23,456 nt of DNA. Source: a virus. Position numbers and translations under genes: made by a program. Below the pieces are notes generated by a model. The model had not been told where the DNA came from. It worked only from the letters and a program-made list of their open reading frames with translations, and made no database searches. The DNA lies in the IMG/VR virus record IMGVR_UViG_3300008459_000416, positions 1-23,456 of that record, one strand, 5' to 3'. This document shows positions 15,700 to 23,456 of this stretch, piece by piece. How positions within the stretch are numbered: the first letter of the stretch is position 1; each line of letters opens with the position of its first letter.

Positions 15700-16017
15700 A
15701 TGGAACGCTATAATAATGTACCGATAATTGAAACTGTACCCACTGTACAGTACCCTAAAGCAATAAAATATAGAGAATCAGTTCGTTATCCTGATATACC
15801 ATTATCAGAAAATGATGTTTATCTATATACTATGCGTGGAGACAGATTAGACAATCTAGCTTATCAATTCTATAATGATTCAACATTATGGTGGATATTA
15901 TCTGTAGCTAATCCTGATTTACCTAATGATTCATTGTACCCAACTCTTGGTTATCAATTACGAATACCAACAGATATTACTACAATAATTAATAATTTCA
16001 ATCAATTAAATTCTTAA
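15700..16017 (+). CDS. Baseplate wedge protein, gp53/LysM-like
   Basis: The protein is 105 residues. The core GDRLDNLAYQFYNDSTLWWIL followed by SVAN-P (~49-74) has the LysM-like pattern of phage baseplate proteins such as T4 gp53 and related tail proteins. The C-terminal YPTLGYQLRIP resembles the end of the same fold. It is shorter than T4 gp53, so it is a minimal version. In T4 this protein bridges wedges to the central hub. The next gene starts 7 nt after its stop. The start is ATG, immediately after the ATATTTAT motif, without Shine-Dalgarno. Confidence 0.75.
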   Translation: MERYNNVPIIETVPTVQYPKAIKYRESVRYPDIPLSENDVYLYTMRGDRLDNLAYQFYNDSTLWWILSVANPDLPNDSLYPTLGYQLRIPTDITTIINNFNQLNS

Positions 16018-16024
16018 TATAGTT

Positions 16025-19000
16025 ATGTCCATTTTTAAAGGCACTATCGACCCAGTTATAGCCGCTCAACTTAAAGCTCGTGAAAAAGTTGTAGCACAAA
16101 TAGAGGACAATAAAGTAGGTATTGCTCCTAGAGGAGATGATTTTTTACGTTATACAACAGGTAAAAATGGTTGGACTAGAATGACATCATTTGTTAATGC
16201 AGATGTTTTTCCTGTTTCTATAAAAGACAAAACTACTGGAAAAGTTACTGGTACTAAATTTACATATACTGGTGATCAATTAGCTAAAAAATATGTTTTA
16301 GAAGGCGGTACTTTATATTACAATAAAGAAAATAATGGCTTTAATTTAAGAGAAGGTGTTGGTTCTAAAGGAGCTGTTTACGCTAGTAACATAGATGAAG
16401 GCTTTTTTAAAAGTAAAGATGATGTTAGACCATTTGGTTATAGACCAATGCCTGGTATATCATCAGTTAATATTATGAATAAAGGGGCTTATGGTTCTTT
16501 AAGACAAGCTACTATTAAATTTTATTGTTGGGATAAACATCAGTTAGAAGAATTAGAAATTCTATTTATGAGAGTAGGATATACTGTTCTTCTTGAATGG
16601 GGATGGTCTCAATACTTAACACATGGTGTTGGAATTAATGGTATTAATTCATATCCTAATGACGTGTCAATTAAAAATTTTACAGACCTGCCTGTTGATC
16701 CATTCTCAGTATCTTCTGAAGATGTTATATATGATAAAATAGAAAAAGGAATTAAAGATAATAAAGGCAATTATGATGCTATGTTAGGTTATATTCAAAA
16801 CTTTTCTTGGCAATTAATGTCAAATGGAGGTTTTGAATGTACAACAACATTAATTTCTCGTGGTGAAGCTATATCTAATATAAAAGCTAGTAGTAATCCA
16901 TACACTATAGTTGGATCAATAGCTAGTTCACAAGAAGAAGTTTATTTAGAGAACAAAATAAGTGCTGATGGTAATGCTAATGAAAAACCTACTTTAAGTT
17001 TATTTGAAAAAATATTCTTAAATATAAAAGCACATGATAATCAAACTGAAGTATTTGATCAAAAAGGAGAATTTTATGTCCAATTTGATGATGCTATTAA
17101 AGATAACACCGCTGTAAGAAAAGAAAATAATAAAAAAATTCAAGAACAAGTAGATAAAACTTTTAAAGAAATTAAAGAAACAGTTGCTAAAATTCCTTTT
17201 AAAAGATATATTAATGGACGTATAGAAAACTATACTGATCCTGATTTTCATGCTAATATTTGGTTAAAACCAACTGATGGAGGAAATGATGGTACAGCTA
17301 TTGAATATATAGTTTTAGACCAAGTTGTAGAATTACTAAACACTTATTTTCTCCCTAAAGATAAAAATACAAAGAAAAATGTTGTTGATATAATAATACC
17401 AGCTGAAACACCATGTTTAGCTAGTGAAGATTCAGTTTCAATTGATCCAACAACATGTTTAATTAGAAATGATTCAGCTACATTTATAGTAGATTTAAAA
17501 GATTCTAAAGATCCAAATAAAGATTTAGGATTTGATCCTGCGTTTTATAAAATGGGAATCACTTCTCATCCAACAGATGGAGATAAAACAGAATGGTCTG
17601 ATGAAGCTCATATTAATCCAACTTTCTCATTTACAAAATCTATAAAAGGTAGTAAAAAAACAGTCACTATAGGTCAAATAGGTAATATATATGTGTCTAT
17701 TAATAAAATAATTGAAATATATAGATCTAAAGCTGGAAGTAGTGATGGTGTATCTGTTATTGAATTTTTAAAAGAATTATTAGAACAAATATCTGTAGCT
17801 TTAGGTGGTATTAATGACTTCCAATTATACACTAATAAAAATATTGTTCAAATAATTGACGCTAAATACTTAGAATTATCTACAGATCCAAATGGTTCAA
17901 AAAATAGTAAATTTAAATTTGACTTACTAGGATTAAAAAGTATTTGTAGAGATGTTAGAATTAATTCCCGTATATATTCAGAACAAGCCTCAATGATAGC
18001 TATTGGAGCTGCTGCTTCTGGACAAAATCAAAATGTAGGGGATATCTATTCTTCAACTCAACAGCAATTTAATAAAGGATTAAGAGATAGAGTTATAAAT
18101 AATATCACTATAGCTCCTGACGACGGTTCTAACCAAAGTGTTGAAGTAAATGGTACTAAACTTAGTCCTGAAGTATTATATTATTATGGAATTTACAATA
18201 ATATAGCTTCTTTAACAGGATATATTCAACGTAAAGTTTTAGGTACACCTTTTACTAATGTAGATGGAACAAAAACATCTTGGAATGTTGTTAGAGTACC
18301 ATCACCAAATGAAGTAATAAATGCTAGTAGTTTATTAAAAACATATACATTCCAGTTAAATGGAAAAGATGTTGATTTTAAAGCTTTAATTCCTTTTGAA
18401 CTAGAAATAACTTTAGATGGAATAGCTGGTTTTATTATAGGACAGATTTTTACAATTGATGATTCAATATTACCTATCCAATATAGTAAAAGTAATATTG
18501 GATTTATTATAACTGGAGTATCTCATTCTTTACAAAATAATGATTGGGTTACAACATTAAAAACCCAAATATGTTTATTAGATAATGATAATTATGAAGA
18601 TAAATTAGGTGATAAAAATAAGTTAAAACAAGCTATAAAGTTAATTAAAGAACAATCTAAAACTAATTCTTATTTATCTATGGCTATGGCTGATTATTTA
18701 GTTTATTTAACTAAAGCTATGGCTAGACCAAAAAATAGAACTGCTTATCAAACAGATGATAATACTTTTTATCTTATGATTGATTTTGATGAGGTTTTAC
18801 TTAATACAAATAGTATAGGAACTTTCATCACTAATGGAACATATGATAAATTTGAAGTTTATCTTGATAAATGGATTGCTGCTTTAAAACCATTAAATTT
18901 ACCTAACTTTCCTCAAACAAAAAATGAAATAGCTGTTTATACAGATGTGACTACAGGAACTAAAACAACATTTGATTTTAAAGCTTTTAATGATTTTGTT

Positions 19001-19666
19001 CTTGACAAAAATAAATTTAATCAATTAAAACCATCACAACAAGCAGCTACTAATAACAACCAACAAGCAGTAGCTGAATCAACTGCGAACCCAAATGCAG
19101 CTGCTATAAGAAGAGAAGGAGAATGGAATCAATATCAAAATGCTTATAGACAATCTATATTTGTTTATAAAAATGGATTAGCTACAAATGGTGAATTTAA
19201 AGAATTTATATTAAATAATTACACAAAATCATACACATATTTAATAACACTTCCTCCTAGAGATAACCCATCAAGTTCTGTTAATGTATCTAGTAAAGAA
19301 GTTACAACTTTAAATTCAAATGCTTTATACGCTAAATATAGAGAATTTGTATATAATGAATATCTTGAAAAAAACTATCCAGGTTTATTTGGAAAAGCAA
19401 ATGGAATACCAGATATTAGTAATGAATCTAAATTAGGTGTAACAAGTGCTTCTCCAACAGCTGCTTTATATATTGATGTATATAATGTTATTAAATTTAA
19501 AAATGAAGATGATAATAATAGAGAAAATAATCTTAAAGATGAGTCACGTAATTCTCATATAATTAAAACTGAAGGAAACTATTATTATATATCACCAGAT
19601 GGATCAGGAGAACCTAGATATTTAGAAAAAAATACTTTAAGCTGGTCTATTAAAAAACAACCATAA
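16025..19666 (+). CDS. Large baseplate hub-like structural protein
   Basis: The protein is 1213 residues, large for a hub protein. Segments suggesting a hub / tail-spike-platform fold include RQATIKFYCWDKHQLEELEI and VLLEWGWSQYLTHG (~165-203), and YIQNFSWQLMSNGGFECTT (~256-274). A beta-rich segment around 785-860 (ELEITLDGIAGFIIGQ, then IITGVSHSLQNNDWVTTLKT) is reminiscent of gp27/gpD-type hub domains. Between them and beyond ~860 are long charged regions without a recognised domain. No lysozyme catalytic motif was seen, so cell-wall cleavage is not supported here. Position after the gp53-like gene and before a fibre gene supports a baseplate role. The 5-nt gap to the next gene suggests coupling. 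Confidence 0.6.
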   Translation: MSIFKGTIDPVIAAQLKAREKVVAQIEDNKVGIAPRGDDFLRYTTGKNGWTRMTSFVNADVFPVSIKDKTTGKVTGTKFTYTGDQLAKKYVLEGGTLYYNKENNGFNLREGVGSKGAVYASNIDEGFFKSKDDVRPFGYRPMPGISSVNIMNKGAYGSLRQATIKFYCWDKHQLEELEILFMRVGYTVLLEWGWSQYLTHGVGINGINSYPNDVSIKNFTDLPVDPFSVSSEDVIYDKIEKGIKDNKGNYDAMLGYIQNFSWQLMSNGGFECTTTLISRGEAISNIKASSNPYTIVGSIASSQEEVYLENKISADGNANEKPTLSLFEKIFLNIKAHDNQTEVFDQKGEFYVQFDDAIKDNTAVRKENNKKIQEQVDKTFKEIKETVAKIPFKRYINGRIENYTDPDFHANIWLKPTDGGNDGTAIEYIVLDQVVELLNTYFLPKDKNTKKNVVDIIIPAETPCLASEDSVSIDPTTCLIRNDSATFIVDLKDSKDPNKDLGFDPAFYKMGITSHPTDGDKTEWSDEAHINPTFSFTKSIKGSKKTVTIGQIGNIYVSINKIIEIYRSKAGSSDGVSVIEFLKELLEQISVALGGINDFQLYTNKNIVQIIDAKYLELSTDPNGSKNSKFKFDLLGLKSICRDVRINSRIYSEQASMIAIGAAASGQNQNVGDIYSSTQQQFNKGLRDRVINNITIAPDDGSNQSVEVNGTKLSPEVLYYYGIYNNIASLTGYIQRKVLGTPFTNVDGTKTSWNVVRVPSPNEVINASSLLKTYTFQLNGKDVDFKALIPFELEITLDGIAGFIIGQIFTIDDSILPIQYSKSNIGFIITGVSHSLQNNDWVTTLKTQICLLDNDNYEDKLGDKNKLKQAIKLIKEQSKTNSYLSMAMADYLVYLTKAMARPKNRTAYQTDDNTFYLMIDFDEVLLNTNSIGTFITNGTYDKFEVYLDKWIAALKPLNLPNFPQTKNEIAVYTDVTTGTKTTFDFKAFNDFVLDKNKFNQLKPSQQAATNNNQQAVAESTANPNAAAIRREGEWNQYQNAYRQSIFVYKNGLATNGEFKEFILNNYTKSYTYLITLPPRDNPSSSVNVSSKEVTTLNSNALYAKYREFVYNEYLEKNYPGLFGKANGIPDISNESKLGVTSASPTAALYIDVYNVIKFKNEDDNNRENNLKDESRNSHIIKTEGNYYYISPDGSGEPRYLEKNTLSWSIKKQP

Positions 19667-19671
19667 CAAAC

Positions 19672-22600
19672 ATGTATATATCATCATCACAAATAGTAGA
19701 AACAGGATATACACAAGGGAATCAGTTTGTTATATCATATAATCAACAACCTTATAAAGGTTTTTATCATAAAGATAATCAAGGAAGATATTGGTCTGAT
19801 AAAGAACATACTGTTAATTCTTTTTTATTAACAACTACTACTCCAACTCCTAATTTTTCATTTGAGGCTATGACTAAAAATAGTCCTGTTGGAGTTAATT
19901 ATACTAAACGTTTCACTGATGATTTAAGTACACCGTTACTTAAAAGTGATTTTATATTTCCAACTGAGGATAATTATACTAAAGGATTTTTTGTTAGATA
20001 TTTTGCTCAATTAAAAAATTCAACTCAACCATATATTATTGAAGTAAATTATAATACTTATAATACTTTTTCTAAAGATAAAAATATTACTAATCATTAT
20101 TTGATTACAACTTTATTATGGCAATTAACTGGTCCTATAAATGATGTTTATAACAATAATATAAGAACAACACCAGGAATTAAAGATACAAATTTACGAT
20201 CAATTCAAGATACAGAAAGAACATTTCCAAATTTATCATCATATTTAATAGACCCATTTCAATTTGCTAGAATACCAGCAGATGAAAACACTAATAGAGT
20301 TCAACCTCAACCATATGTTGTTGACTATGGAGTTATTCGTGAAGAAATAGATTTAATATTACCTACACCTCCAACTACTCCATCTAATTCACCAACACCA
20401 ACTGTTACTCCAAGTGTTACTCCAACTATTAGTATAACACCATCTAATACAGCTAGTATTAGTGTGACACCTTCTAATACTGCAACACCAACTCCTTCTG
20501 TAACATCAAGTATTAGTGTAACACCATCACAAACAGCTAGTACTACACCATCTATAACTTCAACACCTTCAGTAACTCCTGGAAATACAGCTAGTGTTAC
20601 TCCAAGTATAACATCTACACCAAGTATAACACCTAGTAACACACCTAGTGTTACTGCTTCATCTACTCCTTCAGTAACTCCATCAGTAACAGCAACTGTT
20701 ACACCATCTAACACAGCCACACCTAGTAACACACCTAGTGTTACTGCCTCTGTTACTCCATCAAATACAACAACACCTAGTAATACACCTAGCGCGACTG
20801 CTTCTGTTACTCCAAGTATAACACCAACTCCTTCTATGACTGCTGGTGCTTCAGCAAGTGTGACTCCAAGTATCACTGTTACACCTAGTAACACAGCCAC
20901 ACCTAGTGTGACTCCAAGTAGAACTGCTAGTGTGACTCCATCAAATACAGCAACGCCTAGTGTGACTCCAAGTAGAACCACTAGTGTGACTCCATCAAAT
21001 ACAACAACACCTAGTGTGACTGCTTCTACTACACCTAGTAACACAGCCACACCTAGTGTGACTCCATCTATAACAGCTTCAGTTACACCTAGTAACACAG
21101 TTACACCTAGTGTAACTCCAAGTAATACAGTTACTCCATCAATTACTCCAAGTGTGACTCCTTCAAGTACAGCTACTCCAAGTATCACACCTACACCAAC
21201 AATTACACCTACATCAACTCCATATCCTCCAGATTGTGGATTAGTATCAGGTAGCTTACCTTGGTATTCTTATTTTGATACTGCTCCACAAGGTACATTA
21301 ACTAATAATACTAGTACAACAATGTATGTTTGGTTAGGCGCAGGAGTTGCTCCAGGTACAAATGGTAACTTTAGTACTAATAGTCCATTTAGTTCATTAT
21401 CAGTAGCAGCTGGTGAAGGATTTGTTAATTATAGTTCAACATATTTAACATTATCTCCTGCTCAATCTTGGCCTTATAGTATAACTAGAACATCAGGTAA
21501 TGCGACAACATTAGATGTCAATTTATATTGGTCTACAAGTACATCAGGTACTAAAGTAGCTTTAAATTGTAATCCACCATCACCATCAACTTCACCTTCT
21601 CCAAGTGTGACGTCTACTCCAAGTACAACACCATCTGTTACTCCAAGTAATACTGCTACTCCATCTGTTACTCCAAGTAATACATCATCTGTAACACCTT
21701 CAGTTACACCTAGTAATACAACTACACCTTCAGTTACACCAAGTGTCACAGCTAGTGTAACACCAAGTAATACAACAACTCCATCAGTAACACCTTCAAG
21801 AACAGCTAGTGTAACTCCAAGTAACACAGTAACACCATCATCTACTCCAAGTGTAACACCTTCAATAACAGCTAGTGTGACTCCAAGTAATACTGCTACT
21901 CCAAGTATTACACCATCAAGAACAGCCTCAGTTACTCCAAGTGTGACTCCAAGTGTAACACCAAGCAACACAGCTACACCTAGTGTGACACCAAGTAACA
22001 CAGCTACTCCAAGTGTTACTCCATCTACTTCTTGTATTTGTAATACACCAACAATTACTAGCATAACAGACGCTGGTGGAGGAAATGTTAATGTTTACTT
22101 TACTTTACCTAGTTGTGGTGATGCTTGTTATTCTACTACTATACAAAAATCAACAGATAATTCAACATGGAGTAGTGATACATCAGGATGTAATTCACCT
22201 AGAACAGTATCATTAATAGCTGGTGGACCAACATATTTTAGAATAAACCAAGCTGGAAAGTGTGGAATAAGCGCTTACTCAACTAGTGTTTATTATGAAC
22301 CTCCAACTCCAACTCCAAGTGTAACACCAAGTAATACAGCTACACCAAGTGTAACTCCTACAATTACATCTTCTGTTACACCAAGTATAACTCCTTCTGT
22401 GACTCCAAGTAATACAGTAACACCAAGTGTTACACCATCAGCTAGTGTAACACCTTCTGTCACACCTAGTATTACACCTTCTCAATCAGGAGCATCAACT
22501 AAAACTGTTTATTGGCAAGCTTCATTAGGAGGATGTGCTGGAGCTTCATATCAAGTACTTAAAAACGGAAGTTCAATATCTTCAGGTGGTATTGATGCTA

Positions 22601-22830
22601 ATGGATCATTTACTGTTATTGCTGGTGATACAATAGAAATATCTCATACTACTGGTCCAAAAGCTGTTAGTGTTTGTCAATCAGCTACAGCTGCTATTGG
22701 TACAACACAAGGAGGAGGTGAATATGCCTTTGATTCAAATATTGGTCAAAATGCTTCAGCTACAGCTACATATACAATAACTTCAGGTACTGCTTCAACA
22801 ATATATGCTGATGCTGGAGCTGCTATTTAA
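19672..22830 (+). CDS. Second mucin-like Thr-Pro-Ser repeat protein with four globular domains
   Basis: The protein is 1052 residues arranged as beads on a string. Residues 1-230 form a non-repetitive N-terminal domain (with YHKDNQGRYWSDKEHTVNSF), presumably the baseplate anchor. Thr-Pro-Ser repeats run 231-520. A ~116-residue domain follows (521-636), beginning DCGLVSGSLPWYSYF. More repeats run 637-784, then the Cys-rich Ig/FnIII-like domain copy B (785-878), a short repeat linker (879-937), and a C-terminal domain (938-1052) beginning around KTVYWQASLGGCAGASYQV. The N- and C-terminal domains differ from those of the repeat protein at 2742. Likely a surface-exposed adhesive or spacer fibre; carbohydrate binding by the terminal domains is plausible but unproven. 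The ATG is 5 nt after the previous stop, without Shine-Dalgarno. Confidence 0.75.
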   Translation: MYISSSQIVETGYTQGNQFVISYNQQPYKGFYHKDNQGRYWSDKEHTVNSFLLTTTTPTPNFSFEAMTKNSPVGVNYTKRFTDDLSTPLLKSDFIFPTEDNYTKGFFVRYFAQLKNSTQPYIIEVNYNTYNTFSKDKNITNHYLITTLLWQLTGPINDVYNNNIRTTPGIKDTNLRSIQDTERTFPNLSSYLIDPFQFARIPADENTNRVQPQPYVVDYGVIREEIDLILPTPPTTPSNSPTPTVTPSVTPTISITPSNTASISVTPSNTATPTPSVTSSISVTPSQTASTTPSITSTPSVTPGNTASVTPSITSTPSITPSNTPSVTASSTPSVTPSVTATVTPSNTATPSNTPSVTASVTPSNTTTPSNTPSATASVTPSITPTPSMTAGASASVTPSITVTPSNTATPSVTPSRTASVTPSNTATPSVTPSRTTSVTPSNTTTPSVTASTTPSNTATPSVTPSITASVTPSNTVTPSVTPSNTVTPSITPSVTPSSTATPSITPTPTITPTSTPYPPDCGLVSGSLPWYSYFDTAPQGTLTNNTSTTMYVWLGAGVAPGTNGNFSTNSPFSSLSVAAGEGFVNYSSTYLTLSPAQSWPYSITRTSGNATTLDVNLYWSTSTSGTKVALNCNPPSPSTSPSPSVTSTPSTTPSVTPSNTATPSVTPSNTSSVTPSVTPSNTTTPSVTPSVTASVTPSNTTTPSVTPSRTASVTPSNTVTPSSTPSVTPSITASVTPSNTATPSITPSRTASVTPSVTPSVTPSNTATPSVTPSNTATPSVTPSTSCICNTPTITSITDAGGGNVNVYFTLPSCGDACYSTTIQKSTDNSTWSSDTSGCNSPRTVSLIAGGPTYFRINQAGKCGISAYSTSVYYEPPTPTPSVTPSNTATPSVTPTITSSVTPSITPSVTPSNTVTPSVTPSASVTPSVTPSITPSQSGASTKTVYWQASLGGCAGASYQVLKNGSSISSGGIDANGSFTVIAGDTIEISHTTGPKAVSVCQSATAAIGTTQGGGEYAFDSNIGQNASATATYTITSGTASTIYADAGAAI
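20362..21231 (+). repeat. Thr-Pro-Ser coding repeat region, gene 2 segment 1
   Basis: About 290 codons of VTPSNT/SVTPS-type repeats. The residue composition matches that of 2943-5360, but with more Ser-Thr dipeptide variants and without a regular 66-nt array. Confidence 0.92.
21580..22023 (+). repeat. Thr-Pro-Ser coding repeat region, gene 2 segment 2
   Basis: About 148 codons between the DCGLVSG domain and the Cys-rich Ig-like domain. The last units before the Cys-rich domain resemble those preceding the equivalent domain in gene 1. Confidence 0.9.
22024..22305 (+). repeat. Cys-rich Ig/FnIII-like domain, copy B
   Basis: Residues 785-878 of the second repeat protein. It shares STSCICNTPTITSIT, AGGG, LPSC, STDN, C.SPR and CG.SAYS with copy A at 5361-5642 and has the same 94-residue length. 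The first 32 nt of the conserved block (22030-22061) are identical to 5367-5398. Confidence 0.85.
22306..22482 (+). repeat. Thr-Pro-Ser linker, gene 2 segment 3
   Basis: About 59 codons of the same repeat type joining the Ig-like domain to the C-terminal domain. The corresponding linker in gene 1 is only 23 codons. Confidence 0.88.
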
Positions 22831-22841
22831 TATTTTAAAAA

Positions 22842-23381
22842 ATGATTAATAAACAGAATTTAATTAATAAGCTAAATAACGCACAAGGTATATTTAATCA
22901 TATATTAAATGAACCTGTGAATAATAATGGATATATCTTAAAAAATAGAGCAGGTATAAGTTATTTAGAATTATGGTATCCTGATAATAAATGTATTATG
23001 GATAATCCTGATTATATTACTATATATTCAAATGAATTATTAGATATTGAATATAGTTCAATTTTAATTGGTGGATTAGGATTAGGAACTCAAGCTTATG
23101 TTAGTCAAGATTTCGCACAAGTTGATGTTATAGAAAATGATCAAAATGTAATTAATATAAATAATCAATTAGGTTATTTAAATAATAATGTTAATATAAT
23201 ATTAGATGATATATTAACATTTATTCCAGAAAAAACATATGATATAGTTGTTTTAGATATATGGTGGGAAGCACCAAGTATGTCTATTATTGAATCTTTA
23301 ACAACTAAATATTTACCTTTTGTTAATCAAGGAGGATTTCTATATTTTCCTGTTAACAACTTTGTAGTTAATAAACAATAA
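22842..23381 (+). CDS. Spermidine-synthase/methyltransferase-like Rossmann protein
   Basis: The protein is 179 residues. The nucleotide-binding core is complete: ILIGGLGLGT (74-83) as motif I, VDVIEND (94-100) with E98 as the ribose-binding acid, DD at 122-123, and YDIVVLDIWWE (133-143) as motif IV. The layout is like spermidine synthases and related SAM-binding enzymes, but it is much shorter than a true spermidine synthase (~280 residues). It also lacks an obvious polyamine-binding domain, so a methyltransferase or other SAM-related activity is more likely. It lies 11 nt after the second Thr-Pro-Ser repeat gene, mirroring the arrangement at 6135, although the two enzymes share little beyond the fold. 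Substrate unknown. Confidence 0.65.
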   Translation: MINKQNLINKLNNAQGIFNHILNEPVNNNGYILKNRAGISYLELWYPDNKCIMDNPDYITIYSNELLDIEYSSILIGGLGLGTQAYVSQDFAQVDVIENDQNVININNQLGYLNNNVNIILDDILTFIPEKTYDIVVLDIWWEAPSMSIIESLTTKYLPFVNQGGFLYFPVNNFVVNKQ

Positions 23382-23387
23382 AACAAG

Positions 23388-23421
23388 TTTGGTTAGCTAG
23401 ATATTTTATTTTATATTTAAT
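23388..23421 (+). promoter_or_regulatory. Putative promoter after the second methyltransferase-like gene
   Basis: TTTG (23388-23391), 20 nt, then TATATTTA (23412-23419), the same arrangement and spacing as at 6907-6938. It lies 18 nt before an ATG at 23440. An 8-bp inverted repeat (TAGATATT at 23398-23405, AATATCTA at 23419-23426) overlaps the -7-like box and could be an operator or a weak hairpin. Confidence 0.4.
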
Positions 23422-23439
23422 ATCTAAGTAATTAAGGTT

Positions 23440-23456
23440 ATGTATTATATTGTTGA
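23440..23456 (+). CDS. Start of a further gene, cut by the window end
   Basis: An ATG at 23440 opens a frame (M-Y-Y-I-V) that runs off the window. Support is positional only: it follows a promoter-like motif at the usual distance and continues the strand of all its neighbours. Five codons are too few to say more. Confidence 0.35.

Noticed and set aside
22842-23381. True spermidine synthase
   Set aside because: The SAM-type core is present, but at 179 residues the protein is too short and lacks a recognisable polyamine site, so only the fold is claimed.

Overview
The window is part of the late structural gene cluster of a contractile-tailed (myovirus-type, T4-like) phage or prophage. All genes lie on the + strand, are tightly packed and are strongly A+T-rich. 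The identification rests on a tail sheath followed by a tail tube protein, a gp26/gp51-like pair, a tape measure protein, a gp53/LysM-like wedge protein and large baseplate proteins, in an order resembling T4. Thirteen of the fourteen complete genes with a defined start have no convincing Shine-Dalgarno sequence and instead have A/T-only bases just before the ATG. Together with a TAnnTTT-like promoter motif, this suggests a Bacteroidota host (inference, not proven).

Layout. (1) 3-6902, adhesion module: a tail-fibre protein, cut by the window start, ends in an S74-type self-cleaving chaperone. It is followed by a 1124-residue protein with about 800 residues of Thr-Pro-Ser repeats, then a SAM-methyltransferase-like gene. 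(2) 6972-7454: a small membrane-anchored Lys-rich protein and a short coiled-coil protein, closed by a strong terminator. (3) 7573-9851: tail sheath and tail tube, closed by a second strong terminator. (4) 9944-13450: a gp26-like protein, a gp51-like reading frame in the +1 frame with no usable start codon of its own, and the tape measure. (5) 13474-19666: a small duplicated-domain protein, a baseplate/tube-cap candidate, a gp53/LysM-like wedge protein and a 1213-residue hub-like protein. (6) 19672-23381: a second Thr-Pro-Ser repeat protein, again followed by a Rossmann-fold methyltransferase/spermidine-synthase-like gene. A further gene appears to start at the right edge.

How they fit together. 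Groups 3-5 build the contractile tail: tube inside sheath, tape measure with its chaperones, and baseplate. Groups 1 and 6 supply surface-exposed, mucin-like fibres. Each repeat protein is followed directly by a different Rossmann-fold methyltransferase-like gene, and both repeat proteins carry the same Cys-rich Ig/FnIII-like domain with a 32-nt stretch of identical DNA. I read this as a duplicated 'mucin-like fibre + modifying enzyme' module.

Regulation. A short motif with core ATATTTAT lies in most intergenic gaps, often just after a terminator and 15-31 nt before a start codon, and is the best candidate for the phage late promoter. No tRNA, CRISPR, integrase, transposase or reverse transcriptase was seen. 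No stretch over 300 bases lacks a gene.
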